Part shown: one piece after another, positions 1-11,981 of the stretch
Layout of the letters: each line of letters starts with the position of its first letter
Position numbering within the stretch: position 1 is the first letter of the stretch
Source of the DNA: Heliocidaris erythrogramma
Lineage: Eukaryota > Echinodermata > Echinoidea > Camarodonta > Echinometridae
Direction: 5' to 3'
Assembly: GCA_025617745.1 (NCBI GenBank)
Contig: CM046854.1
Coordinates: forward strand, 64,251,606-64,315,605
Length of the DNA: 64,000 bases
The notes under the pieces: model-generated
Database searches by the model: none
Seen by the model: only the letters and a program-made list of their open reading frames with translations
What the model was told of the DNA's origin: nothing
Made by a program: the position numbers and the translations under genes

Positions 1-414
1 GAAATTAAATGAAAAAAGGGTTAAAATGGAAATCTATTATAACATAAACAAATCATATATTCAAGAATGCATTGTTTTATAATTATATCATCCAAAAATA
101 TTTGATATTATGTAGTTTTTACCTTTTTCTGGTATATCATTATAAAATGTAATAAATAATGATTTGAAAGGATAAACTTACCTATTAAAAATATGTAAGG
201 TAAATTTAACATTTAACAACCAAAATAACATCTTTTATACATACAGATATGGCGATATGATCAATGACTATTATTTATTTACTGACGGTAAATACATGTT
301 TGATTTTGATTTTGAATTTTTAAATACACGTTAATACAAACTTCTTATGTAAAATGTATGAATATGAGAATAGATAATACAGAGAATGGACCATTGCAAA
401 TTATAAAGATATCA
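1..414. other. AT-rich DNA, nothing recognised
   Basis: Simple AT-rich sequence without a supported ORF, repeat or RNA. Confidence 0.6.
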
Positions 415-655
415 GTAAACGAAGAAGCTTGATGGGAGGAATTTTGATTGGAAACAAATTTTTAGGCATTTTACTCCCAGTGTTAAAGATCGTATGCTCG
501 ATCTGTAATGAAAAACACAAGTCAGAAAAAAATTGGAACCAGCGGGATTCGAACCTGTCATCTACTGCTTGCCGGGCAGTAGATGACACTGGGAGTAAAA
601 TGCCTAAAAATTTGTTTCCAATTAAAGTTCCTCCCATCAAGCTTCTTCGTTTACT
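415..655. repeat. Inverted repeat flanking tRNA-like sequence
   Basis: 70 bp arms (AGTAAACGAAGAAGCTTGAT onward, 415-485 and 586-655) enclose a minus-strand tRNA-like segment: the T-arm GGTTCGAATCCCGCTGG and an anticodon-arm-like CTGCCCGGCAAGCAG. There is no full cloverleaf, so this is a SINE head or tRNA relic, not a tRNA gene. Confidence 0.75.
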
Positions 656-1836
656 AACCATTGTCTGCGGCGGACCGTTTGAATATTAATGAGTCAGAAA
701 GAAGAGGATCTTGGGTATTTGATTCCAGTTCATCGTGACTTGGCCGTGAACCAGAATAGCCTGGTGGTTAAAGGAGAATCAACCCCTAATTACAAATTTA
801 CTTATATTGGAAGGTGTAATATATTCCTACTTGTTGGCCTAAATCATTTTCTAATAAGATAATCAGAAAAGGGTATAAATAAAGATATTCCAACACCCGG
901 TATCGTCTCCTACTCATTTCCATGGGGGCTGCCATTTTCTTGCTGATTTGGATTTGTACATGAACCATTGAGAAATGTTCCAGTCAAGAAGATATTTTGA
1001 ATCCAAAACCTAAATTGCTTTTCTTCATTACCTAAAATCCCATATGTGACAAAAAATATAAAGTGGGTGTTTACATGTATTATAAAAATTAAATCTTTAT
1101 AATGATATTTTTAAATTGTCTGGTTTTGCTTAACAAAAATCTATTTTCTTGGGTTTTCCAAACAGAGCAGAACATAATATATGCAGCATGCATTCTGACT
1201 TTTCAAGTCCATTATCCGAAATCAGGTGAATGCATAGTTTGCCGCTATAGATGCTCGGGGAAGAAGCATCCATAAATTTGAATTAATTTGCTCCGTACCA
1301 TGCGTCACAGTATCGAGAAAATAGATTTCTATTAAGCGAATATCGATTTTCAACAGAAATATATAAGGAAATCGTCAGTTTAAAAATAAATTGACATATC
1401 TATTCTATATTTTTAATCTCAAACGGGTTTTTAATTTTGAAAGAGGCAATTGAGCATCTGGATTAAGAAAATCTTCATGTACACATAAAAAAAATGGCGG
1501 CCCCCATGTACTGCTAGCAGACGATACATGTTGCGAGCAGATGATAAATTTTGCTCAGAAAATCTTGATTCGTATCGATCTCGTAAATTTTGACGCGAAG
1601 CCATATAGTCTAACAAGTAGGAATAAATAACACCTTTGAACACTTTCGTCTGCATTTGTTTAGGTTAATTCTCCTTTAAATCGCTGCCCGGCAAGCAGTT
1701 GATGACAGGTTCGAATCCCGCTGGTTCCAATTTTTTCTGACTTGTGTTTTTCATTACAGATCGAGCATACGATCTTTAACACTGGGTATAATGAAATTAT
1801 TTCTTGAACATTTCCATGAAAAGGAAACGATTTCTC
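656..1836. repeat. Further nested inverted repeats
   Basis: The tRNA-like segment recurs on the plus strand at about 1682-1787. GGTTAAAGGAGAATCAACC (about 767) and an ATGGGGGCTGCCATTTT stretch (about 923) have inverted counterparts at about 1490-1675. The layout suggests a larger fold-back element in which 415-655 is nested. No coding region seen. Confidence 0.5.
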
Positions 1837-2074
1837 ACTATGAACACGGTGACAAAGAGAGCGGACAATTTATGCAGCTCCTCATTGTACCCTCCACAAT
1901 AGCTCTAGTAGAAAAAAGGACATCCCTTCACTGCTTCACTTATGTGACACCTGCTTTACATATTTTTTACAGGATAGCAATGAATGAATGTTCGTTTGTT
2001 AACCAGTGCAATTGTGAAGGGTACAATGAGGAGCAGCATACATTGTCCGCTTCTTTGTTCGTCATGTTCATAGT
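1837..2074. mobile_element. Hairpin MITE, copy 1
   Basis: The left half starts ACTATGAACACGGTGACAAA and the right half ends in its diverged reverse complement (TTTGTTCGTCATGTTCATAG). The arms span nearly the whole 238 bp. A second copy lies at 20381-20601. Confidence 0.75.
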
Positions 2075-2365
2075 GTCTTTCACAAGGAGAAGTACATCAT
2101 CAACTGACAGTATTGCTAGCTGACATCCTGCTCACGAATGGATATTGATAATTGATAATAAACGTTTTCCCGGTCAATTTCATATTTTTTCCATTCCAAT
2201 TCGTGAACGTAAATTAAAATTCATGCAGCGTACGCCCGCGAAAATATTCGGTCATTCAAATTCAGAATCCGATCGATCAATTTCATTTATGGGCGCTCTT
2301 ATTTCCTTTCCGTAAAATTAAAATCACGAATGTGCGTTCAATTTCCAAATCCGAGCATAGCATTT

Positions 2366-2690
2366 CCTACTCCAGGGTTCGAATCCCACCGCACCACTAG
2401 CGTCCTTTGGCAAGACGTTAATCTACATTTGCCACTCTCCACCCAGGTGTTAAATGGGTACCCGGTAGGATGCGAAAGTTATGTCGTTTGTTTAGCAATT
2501 TGAGCGCCACTGTGCTGCTCTTGCTGGAATACTCCCCAGGGAGCGGATAAAGTGCACACATTGTGTGCGGGCATGTCAGAATCCGAGGACCGGGGTAATA
2601 ATAGTATCGTATTATGTAAAGCGCTTTGATATTAGTTTACTTCTGAAAAGCGCTATATAAATAGACGTTATTATTATTATTATTATTACT
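2366..2690 (+). mobile_element. tRNA-derived SINE fragment
   Basis: Begins at a tRNA T-arm like sequence (CAGGGTTCGAATCCCACC), continues through a unique body (ACGTTAATCTACATTTGCC, GAGCGCCACTGTGCTGC) and ends AAGCGCTATATAAATAGACG with an (ATT)n tail. The A-box half of the tRNA head seems lost. The end resembles that of the LINE at 25698-26222, as expected for a SINE that borrows LINE machinery. Confidence 0.72.
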
Positions 2691-3880
2691 CGCAATTCAC
2701 GCAAAAGAAAGAAATTAAAAAAAGAAGAAGACAAAAAAAGGGGGAAATGGGATTCTCAAATCACATGTTGTAGTTGTGAATGGGCATGATCCCTACATCT
2801 GATCAAAAATTGGAAACAATTTTAAATGCTTATAGTCTCAGCTAAAACATACTAAAATGTGGAAGAAAATAGACCAAAAAACACTGAAATACTGCTAAAG
2901 AAAAATGTCATGTAGATTCATGATGTGAAATGCAAAAAACATGTCGCCTTTAATCGACATTTTCACTATGATGACAACTAGTGGAATTGACCTAGTAGAG
3001 AATTGTCTCAACCACAACATATCAAAATTTGGAAGAAAATTGACCACTTATTAGTGAAATATTGTCAAATGAATACAAAAATGATGACGTCATTTTGTAA
3101 AAATCACTTTTTCTTTTTGAAATGCTTAAAATGGCCTGAAACTTGTGCACAAAAAAATTGAGACGATTCGGAGCATTTTTAAATTTTGACGAGCGCGTAC
3201 GTGCGCGTCATGATGTGCTCGTGAAGACATCATCGATAATGTGATTTCACAAAAAGATGACTGGATGACGTCAAGATGACTTGTTGACCTTTAAAAAATT
3301 TCTGGCACTTGACCTCAATAGGCCTCATGACTGACTAAAAGTTGCTGAAAATTGAGCCCGTAAAATTTAAGTAATCACGCTCACAAGAAAGTGGTAAAAA
3401 TAATAATTATAAAAAAAAAGATAATAAGGAAAATTATGACGAAATTAAGTGGTGGTCTGTCGATTACGACAGACCACCTAATAATAACTATAATTATATT
3501 AATATAATAATAATGAAAATAATAATGAAAATAATAATAATAATAATGTTGCAACCAGGCTGCATGCAAGGGTGCATGATGTGGATGATTCCTTTCGCCT
3601 GTCACGGATGGTTGTGCTTCGGTGGTCGGAATGGGAGTTGTGTGAATTATGTGCTGTTGGGACGGACAAGTCATAATAGCGATTCGTGTTCCCACTGCCG
3701 AGGCGCAATTATTCGTGGTGGGTGGGTGGGGTCGTCCATGACCGGGCGCTTCGCGAGGACGTGTCTGAGTTGAATTAGGTTGCATTGGGAAAGTCAACTT
3801 TGTCCCCGTAACAATTAAGCGTTTCTTGAGTAACTGAATTAAACTTAAATTTTGATTATCCTTAAAGGGTATCAATCACT
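2691..3880. other. Non-coding, repeat-like; perfect 12 bp hairpin
   Basis: AT-rich repeat-like sequence with CRE-like TGACGTCA-type words (about 3085-3270). A perfect hairpin GGTGGTCTGTCG / CGACAGACCACC lies at 3451-3478 with an ATTA loop, followed by an (AAT)n tract. The ORFs at 3381-3875 arise from the AAT tract and are not credible. Confidence 0.6.
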
Positions 3881-5208
3881 AAAAATATTTTACTCTGTAT
3901 GTTAGAGGTTCCATGTCATTCTATTATATTCCAAATATGGGCTTCGAATGTCGACCCGTGAGTAGACAACTCAACGCACCCGTACGCCCGAAGATAAGAG
4001 CACCTTCATGTTATCCTTTATTCCCTTCATACTCCTAAACTGTTGACCTATAGAATTTCAGATAAAGTTATTTGAGGAAAATTTTATACTTCCTAGCGGT
4101 ATACATTTTTTTTCAGGTGGTTGGTACACTTTAATATGAAACTTAAACTGATAGACCTGAATACATAGTAATAATAACTATAAGATTTATCTCGCCAATC
4201 ATGTTCGATGACATTATATGACTTGAATTCTTTTGAATTATTTTTGTATTGTATGCCTTGCCTTGGCAGTAATGTGCTAGGACCTGGACTACTCTTACCG
4301 CTATAGGTTTGTGAATGTGCAACTCTTACTATGTTATACTATGTTCATTTTTGAAGACTGACCATAAAGTGATACGAAATCAGAAGTTTTTGCGATTGTA
4401 AAGGTAGCATGCTGACCAGCCAGATTATAAGGATTGTTTTTAGAAGTGCGCTTACCCTTGAAGCTTCTCAAATGAGTTCCGTATTGCTTGCCTGTCCCGT
4501 TGGGTGACTCCGTTGAACTCAAAATGTCCCTTGACTACTTGAGGAAAAGACCCCTGAATATAAATATTTAAAAAGACTATTTAAAAAGAAATTGGTATAC
4601 ACAAACACACACACACATAGCTCTACATGGCTTTACTTCCGAGGCCAGGTATTGTTCCTCTATTGTTCCTCGTCCTCGGACAGTCGACGGAATAAAGCAC
4701 AAATTCATTGTTCGACGTTCGAGGACTATTGTCCGGCTTCCGAGGACCATTGTTGTCATGATTTTTTTTTGTTCTCTGTCCGAAAATGTCCTCGGACATA
4801 CTGCTAAACAGACCCACCCCCACATCCACACATACACACACCCAGACGCACACACAAAATGTTTCATTAATTAAAACAAAACGTCCTTCACTATTACATA
4901 AACAACTAGAAAGGCCGTCAAAGGCGGCAGACCCACGCCTTAACCCAATAGGTTTTGTTTTGTTGCGATTATTTTTGTAAGCAGTAGCCATTCAAAGGGG
5001 ATAACAAGAGGCACATCTCCCCCCCCCCCCAAATAAATTTTACCATATCCAGGTCATAGCTTTGTGTGTCCCCACCCTTGAAAAAATTCTTCTGAAAAAG
5101 GTATTTTATTATTGAAACATCCCTCCCCTAAAAGTAATTGATTAGACATGTCAGAGAGCGTGGCGTGGTGAGAAAAAAAATGTTAGCAATTTGTATTCAG
5201 TGTTCAGT
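3881..5208. other. Non-coding with CA tract and TTGTTC repeats
   Basis: No supported gene. There is a short (CA)n tract at about 4602-4617. TATTGTTCCTCG / GAGGACTATTGTCC words recur in both orientations at 4640-4800. A C-run lies at about 5020-5030. Confidence 0.55.
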
Positions 5209-5386
5209 CCAAGGCCGTACGCAGAAATTTTTTTCCTGGGGGGGGGGGGGGGGCAAGATGATCGCTTTCAAAGGAACCCATAACTTGAAGTCTAAAACCC
5301 GATTAAGAAAAAGTATGATTTTGAAATTTCTGGGGGGGGGGGGGGCAACTGCCCCCCCCCCCCCTCCCCGCTGCGTACGGCCTTGG
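5209..5386. mobile_element. Short MITE with 6 bp target duplication
   Basis: A 178 bp element with perfect inverted ends CCAAGGCCGTACGCAG and CTGCGTACGGCCTTGG, flanked by TTCAGT (5203-5208 and 5387-5392). Its interior contains long G and C runs that could themselves pair. No coding capacity. Confidence 0.88.
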
Positions 5387-6333
5387 TTCAGTCATGTCAG
5401 TGTTAGTAAATGTATTCATGTTCTATCTTTACATTGCAATTCGGGTTGTTGTTTTTTTTTCATCGGGCTTGGATAAAATAAATATGACGACAAAAGAAGT
5501 TGGATCTCGACTTGAAAATGACGTGCATGCGAGGCACAGAGCTTACTCACTCAGTACTACAGTAACAGTCAGCCGGCCCGGGCCCCAGGCAATTCGCGAC
5601 AGTGCTGTGTATAGTTATGTACGTACACTACAGCTACTCAGCCACTCACTCAGATCAACACACGCGAACACTCGCGAGTGCGATAGACTCACTCACGTCG
5701 AACAAACGCACCAGATTTTCACCGAAAACAATTAAAATCACATACTGCACGTCCACCAGGATAAAATAAATCACAAAAACTTCCACAACAAAGTGGAAAG
5801 AACCGGGGAAAATAAACAGAAATGCACAGAAGATAAGAAATAGGAGAAATTAGACGTGCTAGGCTATACGTATACCGTATACCTAGCCGCTTTCGATTTC
5901 GCAACGAGAGTACAGTTCAAGCGCGAAAAATCCCTTGTTGCTGGGATACGTTGGCTTTGAATATTCATTGCAGGCTCGTGCGGATTTGAAGTGAAATAGC
6001 AAATAATGGGTCTAAAAGTGTTCTAAAATTCATAAACCTGAAATAGATTTTTGGTGAGACGAAGTAATGAGTGTTTTGATTGACCAAAATATTTCTGCAT
6101 CGGCAGGCGAAGTTTGGGGTCATCAAACTTTCTAGTTTTTATCCTGTCACTCTCTGAACTGAAGTTCCTATACTTTACTACAGGGTCAAAAGTTCAAGGT
6201 CACACAGAATTTGCAGGGGACAACCAATCATCACCAAAATCTATTCGATTCTTTCCTGTCACTTTCTGAACATTCCCTAAAAATTTCGTGCAAATCCGTT
6301 CACCCGTTCTCTTGTTATCTTGTACACAAACAA
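5387..6333. other. Non-coding; retroelement-like 3' region
   Basis: No gene recognised. The last 150 bp before the A-tract (CGTGCAAATCCGTTCACCCG) looks like the 3' end of a poly(A)-tailed retroelement. Confidence 0.45.
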
Positions 6334-6334
6334 A

Positions 6335-6371
<37 letters not shown>

Positions 6372-6468
6372 ATACGGAGCCCTTTACATAACCCTGCCGA
6401 TTTCATCGGCGTGGGTAAAAACATACGGAGCCCTTTACATAACCCTGCCGATTTCATCGGCGTGGGTA
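6334..6468. repeat. A-tract and two tandem 51 bp copies
   Basis: A run of about 36 A with one or two interruptions is followed by two direct copies of a 51 bp segment containing GCCCTTTACATAACCCTGCC and GATTTCATCGGCGTGGGT. Confidence 0.85.
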
Positions 6469-6544
6469 ATTATTAAGAACAGGAATGTTCGATACATGGA
6501 ATTGTTCAGGACATGTAATTTGGCCTTATGTGAGCAAACGTGAC

Positions 6545-7672
6545 TATGACCACGTTTACACAGAGTGAACTCGAGTTCAAATTCGACAGCGAATTCAATT
6601 GCGACCTTGGATTAGCATAAATTATTTTTCGGTGGGCTGTTTACACCAAGCGTTGGACGAACTCGAATTCAGAAGGAAAGTGAATTCGACTTGATTACGC
6701 CCTCGCTTGGTTGGCTGGAATATCGTGATTATCAACTTCCGGGTTAAATTTGTGAAAACCCCGTGAGTGAGTTCAAAATGGCGGTAGCGAGCAGTCATTT
6801 TGATCTGGTTTCGTATGATTTTACGTCGGAATAGGAATATCCTGATCAATAATTATATGCGACAGCAACGTGTCAGATCTGCTCGTCGAGCAGACCGTTT
6901 AAGAAGATGGCGGGAAGATTTTTTTTCTTCAATCCAGCCGCTTCTGGGTTTTTTTTTGGGGGGGGGGGAGGTGGGGGGGGGGCGAAAGACTGCAAAGGGT
7001 AGAATTTACAAGATACTTCAGTGATTTACTGGTTAAATATTGTTTAACATTAAAACAGTTTGAGCTATGCAACGCAATGCTTCATTCATAGTGTAATTTT
7101 GCAATATCTTTGCCTGAATAATCCTATAAACTTGACAACTCTGTTAAGCCTCCATGTCAGTTTTTCACACATTTACCTTTTGTACATGGGTCAGAATCGA
7201 TATGTGACCCGCTCCCACAAACATGCCGTAATGGATAAAATTTTATTTTAAAGATTTGCTTGTAGCTAAATTGCTCAAAAAAAACAAGCTTTTTCTATTG
7301 ATTTGGATGTATTGTCTGAATTGTCCTGGTGACTTCGGCGGGTTTTGTCGGATCGTTCGTGCGTTGTGGTTCACTTGTTGGATGACGCTTATTTACTGAC
7401 GCGTTGCTTAGCAATACCGGAAGTGACGTATGACGGGGTCACTGGCTGGATATTTGCTAGTCGACTTTCAATTACGTGTCCGTTCACACAGCAAATAGCG
7501 AATTTAAATTCGATAAAAGTCGAGTTTGAATTCGATAAATGTTGCTCTGGGTCGTCATTCGAATTCGAGTTTTGAACTCGAGTTCTAATTGCGACTACCC
7601 TGTTTACACACAAATGAACTCGAGTTCAAATTCGACTAAAGTCGACTTCAGTCTCTGTGTAAACGGGGTCTA
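6545..7672. mobile_element. TIR element with GTTTACACAGAG ends
   Basis: About 1.13 kb. The left end ACCACGTTTACACAGAGTG is followed by AACTCGAGTTCAAATTCGAC, and the right end is the approximate reverse complement (CTCTGTGTAAACGGGGTC). Subterminal CTCGAGTT/AATTCGA motifs recur several times near both ends. No transposase; a G-rich run lies at about 6951-6981. Probably a non-autonomous DNA transposon. Confidence 0.7.
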
Positions 7673-8261
7673 TATGAAAAGACTTACCTTTCCCAATTTC
7701 CGTTAAAGTCACAATATATCTCTTTGCACTAACTTATTCGAGGGGAGGGGGGGGGATATAATTTCAATCATGAAAAAAAAAATAATCGCGAATCATTTAT
7801 TTCAATGGAAATCGTAACCTAATTGCTTGTAAAACCTCACAAATTAAGGAAAAACTTTCGAAAACGTTCTCGCTCAGTCGCAGTGCGACCTCGCATAACA
7901 GCATTCTTAAGTAGACGTTTTGAAGCTATGCATGCATTAAGTTAAGCGAAGTTTATCCTTTTTTTCTAAATAGAAGTGTTCAAATAAAGTGAATTTGAAC
8001 TCTTCTCTTATATAAATCATCGAAATAAAATCTGAAATAACTCCACACATAGAAATAAAATCAATACTTTACGCATGAATAAAGGATAAAGAATAAAGTT
8101 GACCAAACACTTTCATCGAAACGCAATGAGGCAAAAAATATATATGACTTATAGTGTTGATGGTAATGACACTGAGATGGATATTAAATGAAATGAAATT
8201 CACTCATAATTTGCAAATTATGAATGGATGGGTGAAAGTCACATCGGACGACCTACCCCCC
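7673..8261. other. AT-rich DNA, nothing recognised
   Basis: A short G-run at about 7746-7753 and AT-rich sequence; no supported feature. Confidence 0.5.
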
Positions 8262-8272
8262 CCCCCCCCCAA

Positions 8273-8328
<56 letters not shown>

Positions 8329-8403
8329 TAAATAAAAATAAATAAATAAATAAAAAATAAATAAATAAATAAATAATAAAAAATTTTAAAAAAATAAATA
8401 AAT
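8262..8403. repeat. Low-complexity block (C, A, TA, AAAT)
   Basis: Consecutive C-run, A-run, (TA)n and (AAAT)n tracts. Confidence 0.95.
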
Positions 8404-9261
8404 ATATACCTTCCGACAAGAATTAGGGTCTGAAAGTATTTTTTTTTCTTCATGAACACCAATGGCTTGGATGCTTTTGTCCCCGGAAGCTAAGGTCTAG
8501 ATCTGTTCTATTTACGCAGTAAATAATACTTCTAAATTAAACAAATTTCGAATGAAAACAAACTTGCTTATAAAATGACACGTATCACATCTCTTACAAA
8601 TTCATAAAATATAATTTTAGCATATGAAGACATGATCGATCAATTATTTAAAATGTCTTGTCCTTAGTCTCATCACAACTTTTGTTTTTGTAAGGTTACA
8701 AATTAATGATACTGGGATATTTTAATCAAAAGCATGATCCTAATCATAAATGCATTTATTTGATATCCACTTTGTATGAAAACATACAAATTCAACAGGT
8801 TTAATGTAAACTCTGATAGTATTACTAAACATAATATTACCATTTTCACAATCGATTTATTGCATACCATCATTTTATTATGCATTATATGAGTGATTCC
8901 TTCTCACTTAATGCTGTTTTACGCAAGCCAAATACTGTATGCTTCAATCAGTCCTAAAATGTGCTTCAATCAGGATCTGGAATTCATTACCAACAAAACT
9001 TCAAAACATCCAATCCTTCACACCTTTCGAGCTTTCAACTAAAACCATGTATTTTAACTTACATTTATGTTAAGATGCATTCTGATGTTATCATTTTGAC
9101 CAATAATATCGCATTTCCATTATCTTTCTCAATAATGTTATACTTTGTAATGTTTCTTACATCTTCCTTCCTCCTTTGCACTTTTCCTTTACTTCAATTT
9201 ATTCTTGTCCTTCTCCTCAAAGAAGCAAATCTTTCGTTCTTTTATTTCAATCTCCTTACTT
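8404..9261. other. NLR intron/3' region, left part of LRR module
   Basis: From about 8990 the sequence aligns by eye with 14,210-14,520 (shared TTGACCAATAATATCG and CTTCTTGTCCTTCTCCT). It is the distal part of the duplicated LRR module. No exon found. Confidence 0.6.
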
Positions 9262-10430
9262 TGCCACATTATTTTTTCGGGTTGTCCGTCCGTCTGTGCG
9301 TCCGTCCCACTTCTCGTTACCGCGATATCTGAAGAATCATTTGAGGTAGGAACCTCAAACTTGGTACTAGTATGTATCCTCATACGAAGATGAACTGATT
9401 AGATTTTGGGGTAAGTAGGTCAAAGGTCAGAGGTCACAGAGGTCAATTTACATGAAATTATATGAAATTACTGGTTTTTAGCACCGTTACCTTGATATCT
9501 CAAGAACTGTTTGAGGTAAGAACTTCAAACTTGGTACTAGTATGTATCCCCATAGAAAGATGAACTGATTAGATTTTGGGATAAGGAGGTCACAGAGGTC
9601 AATTTACATGAAATTACATGAAATTCTTGGTTTTTAGCACCGTTACCGCGATTTCTGAAGAACTGTTTGAGGTAAGAACTTCAAACTTGGTACCAGTATG
9701 TATCCCCATAGAAAGATGAACTGATTAGATTTTGGGATAAGGAGGTCACAGAGGTCAATTTACATGAAATTACATGAAATTCTTGGTTTTTAGCACCGTT
9801 ACCGCGATTTCTGAAGAACTGTTTGAGGTAAGAACTTCAAACTTGGTACCAGTATGTATCCCCATAGAAAGATGAACTGATTAGATTTTGGGATAAGGAG
9901 GTCACAGAGGTCAATTTACATGAAATTACATGAAATTCTTGGTTTTTAGCACCGTTACCGCGATTTCTGAAGAACTGTTTGAGGTAAGAACTTCAAACTT
10001 GGTACCAGTATGTATCCCCATAGAAAGAGGAACTGATTAGATTTTGGGGTAGGTAGGTCAAAGTTCAGAGGTCACAGAGGTCAATTTACATGAAATTACA
10101 TGGAATTACTGGTTTTTAGCACCGTTACCGCGATATCTCAAGAACTATCTGAGGTGAGAACTTCAAACTTGGTACCAGTATGTATCCCCATAGAAAGATG
10201 AACTGATTAGATTTTGGGGTAAGTAGGTCAAAGGTCAGAGGTCACAGAGGTCAATTTACATGAAATTACATGAAATTACTGGTTTTAGCCTCGTTACTGC
10301 GATATCTCAAGACCTGTTTGAGGTAAGAACTTCAAACTTGGTACTAGTATGTATCCCCATACGAAGATGAACTGATTAGATTTTGGGATAAGGATTTCAC
10401 AGAGGTCAATTTACATGAAATTACTGAATA
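9262..10430. repeat. 157 bp tandem array with AGGTCA half-sites
   Basis: Seven copies of a 155-168 bp unit, each with ACCGTTACCGCGATATCT-like start, CTTCAAACTTGGTAC, GATGAACTGATTAGATTTTG and an AGGTCA-rich end. The fullest units (ending 9445 and 10253) contain four AGGTCA half-sites with 1, 1 and 3 bp spacers; others keep two. Length variation reflects loss of the first pair. Confidence 0.92.
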
Positions 10431-10939
10431 CAAGCGGAGGCATTTTGAAGACGCAGTCGTATCTTTTGCTTGTCCTATTTGTTATTTCATATCCCCTTCT
10501 CTCTTTCTTCCAACCTGTCTCTTTTCTCCCATCCTCCTTCACTTTGCTTTTCTACATCACATTATAGTTGTGTTCCAGTTTAAATACTCTACTGTTAACT
10601 TTGATGATTTATTATAATGTTCATATATTTTATTATTATTTTTTTTAAATTTAATGAGGATAACAAAAAACAGATAAAAAGATACCACATGAAATATAAA
10701 TAATGATAAATGCAGTAAAACTAATTGTGAGAATAACAAGCATTACAACAGGAGTAACAGTTTCGTAATTCGAATTTTAAAAAGTGAAATTGATAAAATG
10801 ACAAAAGTACAAATACCTATCATAAATTAATCGAAGTAGAAAGAAGATATAAGGGAAATTGGTAGAAAGGAGAGAAAGAAATACAGAAAGAGAGAGAAAG
10901 AGAGAGAGAGAGAGAGAAAGAGAGATTAAAGGCATACGG
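10431..10939. other. Intronic module sequence with GA tract
   Basis: TCTCTTTTCTCCCATCCTCC at about 10518 matches 14,810 in the sister module. A (GA)n tract lies at about 10874-10925. No coding region. Confidence 0.6.
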
Positions 10940-11400
10940 AAATAGAAGTGAACTGTGAGATGGATGAACCGTGTCAAGTACAGTTCAAGAATAGGCATAT
11001 TGTGTCATACAGGTTTAAAATATCTTTCCTTATAAATGCGTTTATATGTTTCCAAAGATTTAGCATTCCGAAGGGCATAAGGCAAATTATTCCAAATTTT
11101 ATCACCAGCGTATCTAAAACTATTCTTAAAAGATTCGAGAGTAGGCTTCGGTAAAACCACATTCAATGCATTGGCAAGTCTTGTATTAAAACCATGTCTA
11201 TCAAAAACCATTTCAGCTTCATTGCACATGAATTCGTACTGGGGCATGTCCATGCATACAGTTATACATGCTATAAAGTAATCACATCACATCAACAGAT
11301 TGCCATTTCAATGATTTAATAATACTTACATTTACAATATAGTTCAAAATTACCGACAATTCTTGCTGCTCTTTTCTGGAATCTTAAAAGAATGTTGTTT
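10940..11400 (-). mobile_element. LINE RT C-terminal fragment
   Basis: Minus-strand remnant of a non-LTR element. It reads ILLRFQKRAARIVGNFELYC, then after breaks HGFNTRLANALNVVLPKPTL and GDKIWNNLPYALRNAKSLET, matching the usual C-terminal end of CR1/Jockey-like RT proteins. No endonuclease or RT core remains. It is present in one LRR module (exon at 11766) and absent from the sister module at 14.2-16.1 kb. Confidence 0.78.
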
Positions 11401-11765
11401 TGTAATGAACAATTCCCCCATACGGATATTTTTTTTTCTGTTGTATTAAAAATATGTTAAAGTTGTAATAAATTTTTGCTGATCGTGTTTGCTTGTTTGT
11501 TTGTTGGTGGTGTTTTTTTTTTTTTTTTTTTTGGGGGGGGGGGGATACAATAAAGTTGAAATTGATTTTAAAACAATAAATGAATGAGTGACAATGTGAA
11601 AACTTTATTTTGGAAGGTAATCTTGATGTAAAACAGCTTTTGCTGATCATGTTTAATTCTGAACAAAATTATGTCTAAATAAAAAAAAATAATAACATGA
11701 GTGAAAATGTAAAATCTTCATTTTGGAAAGTAATCTTTTTCATCCATTGTCATATTAAGGCCTAC

Positions 11766-11981
11766 CTTGATAAACGGTGCCTCGTCTTTCATTACTACGG
11801 CGTAGAAATCATCATGTAGATGCGTGTCCTTCATTGTTAAAGCATTCAGATGAGGCATTGAACAAAGTGCTTTTGCTAAGTCACGTGATGATGAGGATGA
11901 TAACTCAACCTTAAACGCGCTTCCTCCAGGGATTTCTTTATACTCGACACGGTACACATCCTGAAGACGTAGTTTGACGAT
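11766..11981 (-). CDS. NLR exon 10: most 3' LRR cassette seen
   Basis: A 216 nt exon (72 codons), acceptor ACTATGTAG and donor GTAGGC, phase 0-0. It encodes IVKLRLQDVYRVEYKEIPGG, FKVELSSSSSRDLAKALCSM and PHLNALTMKDTHLHDDFY, ending KDEAPFIK. It still ends in a donor site, so at least one more exon should follow to the left. I could not identify a terminal exon, stop or poly(A) site with confidence between here and position 1. Nothing within the exon suggests decay. Confidence 0.84.

Noticed and set aside
538..590. tRNA gene on the minus strand
   Set aside because: Only T-arm and anticodon-like parts are present; no complete cloverleaf or A box.
6200..6543. ORFs with Lys/Phe runs
   Set aside because: Translation of an A-tract and a 51 bp duplication.
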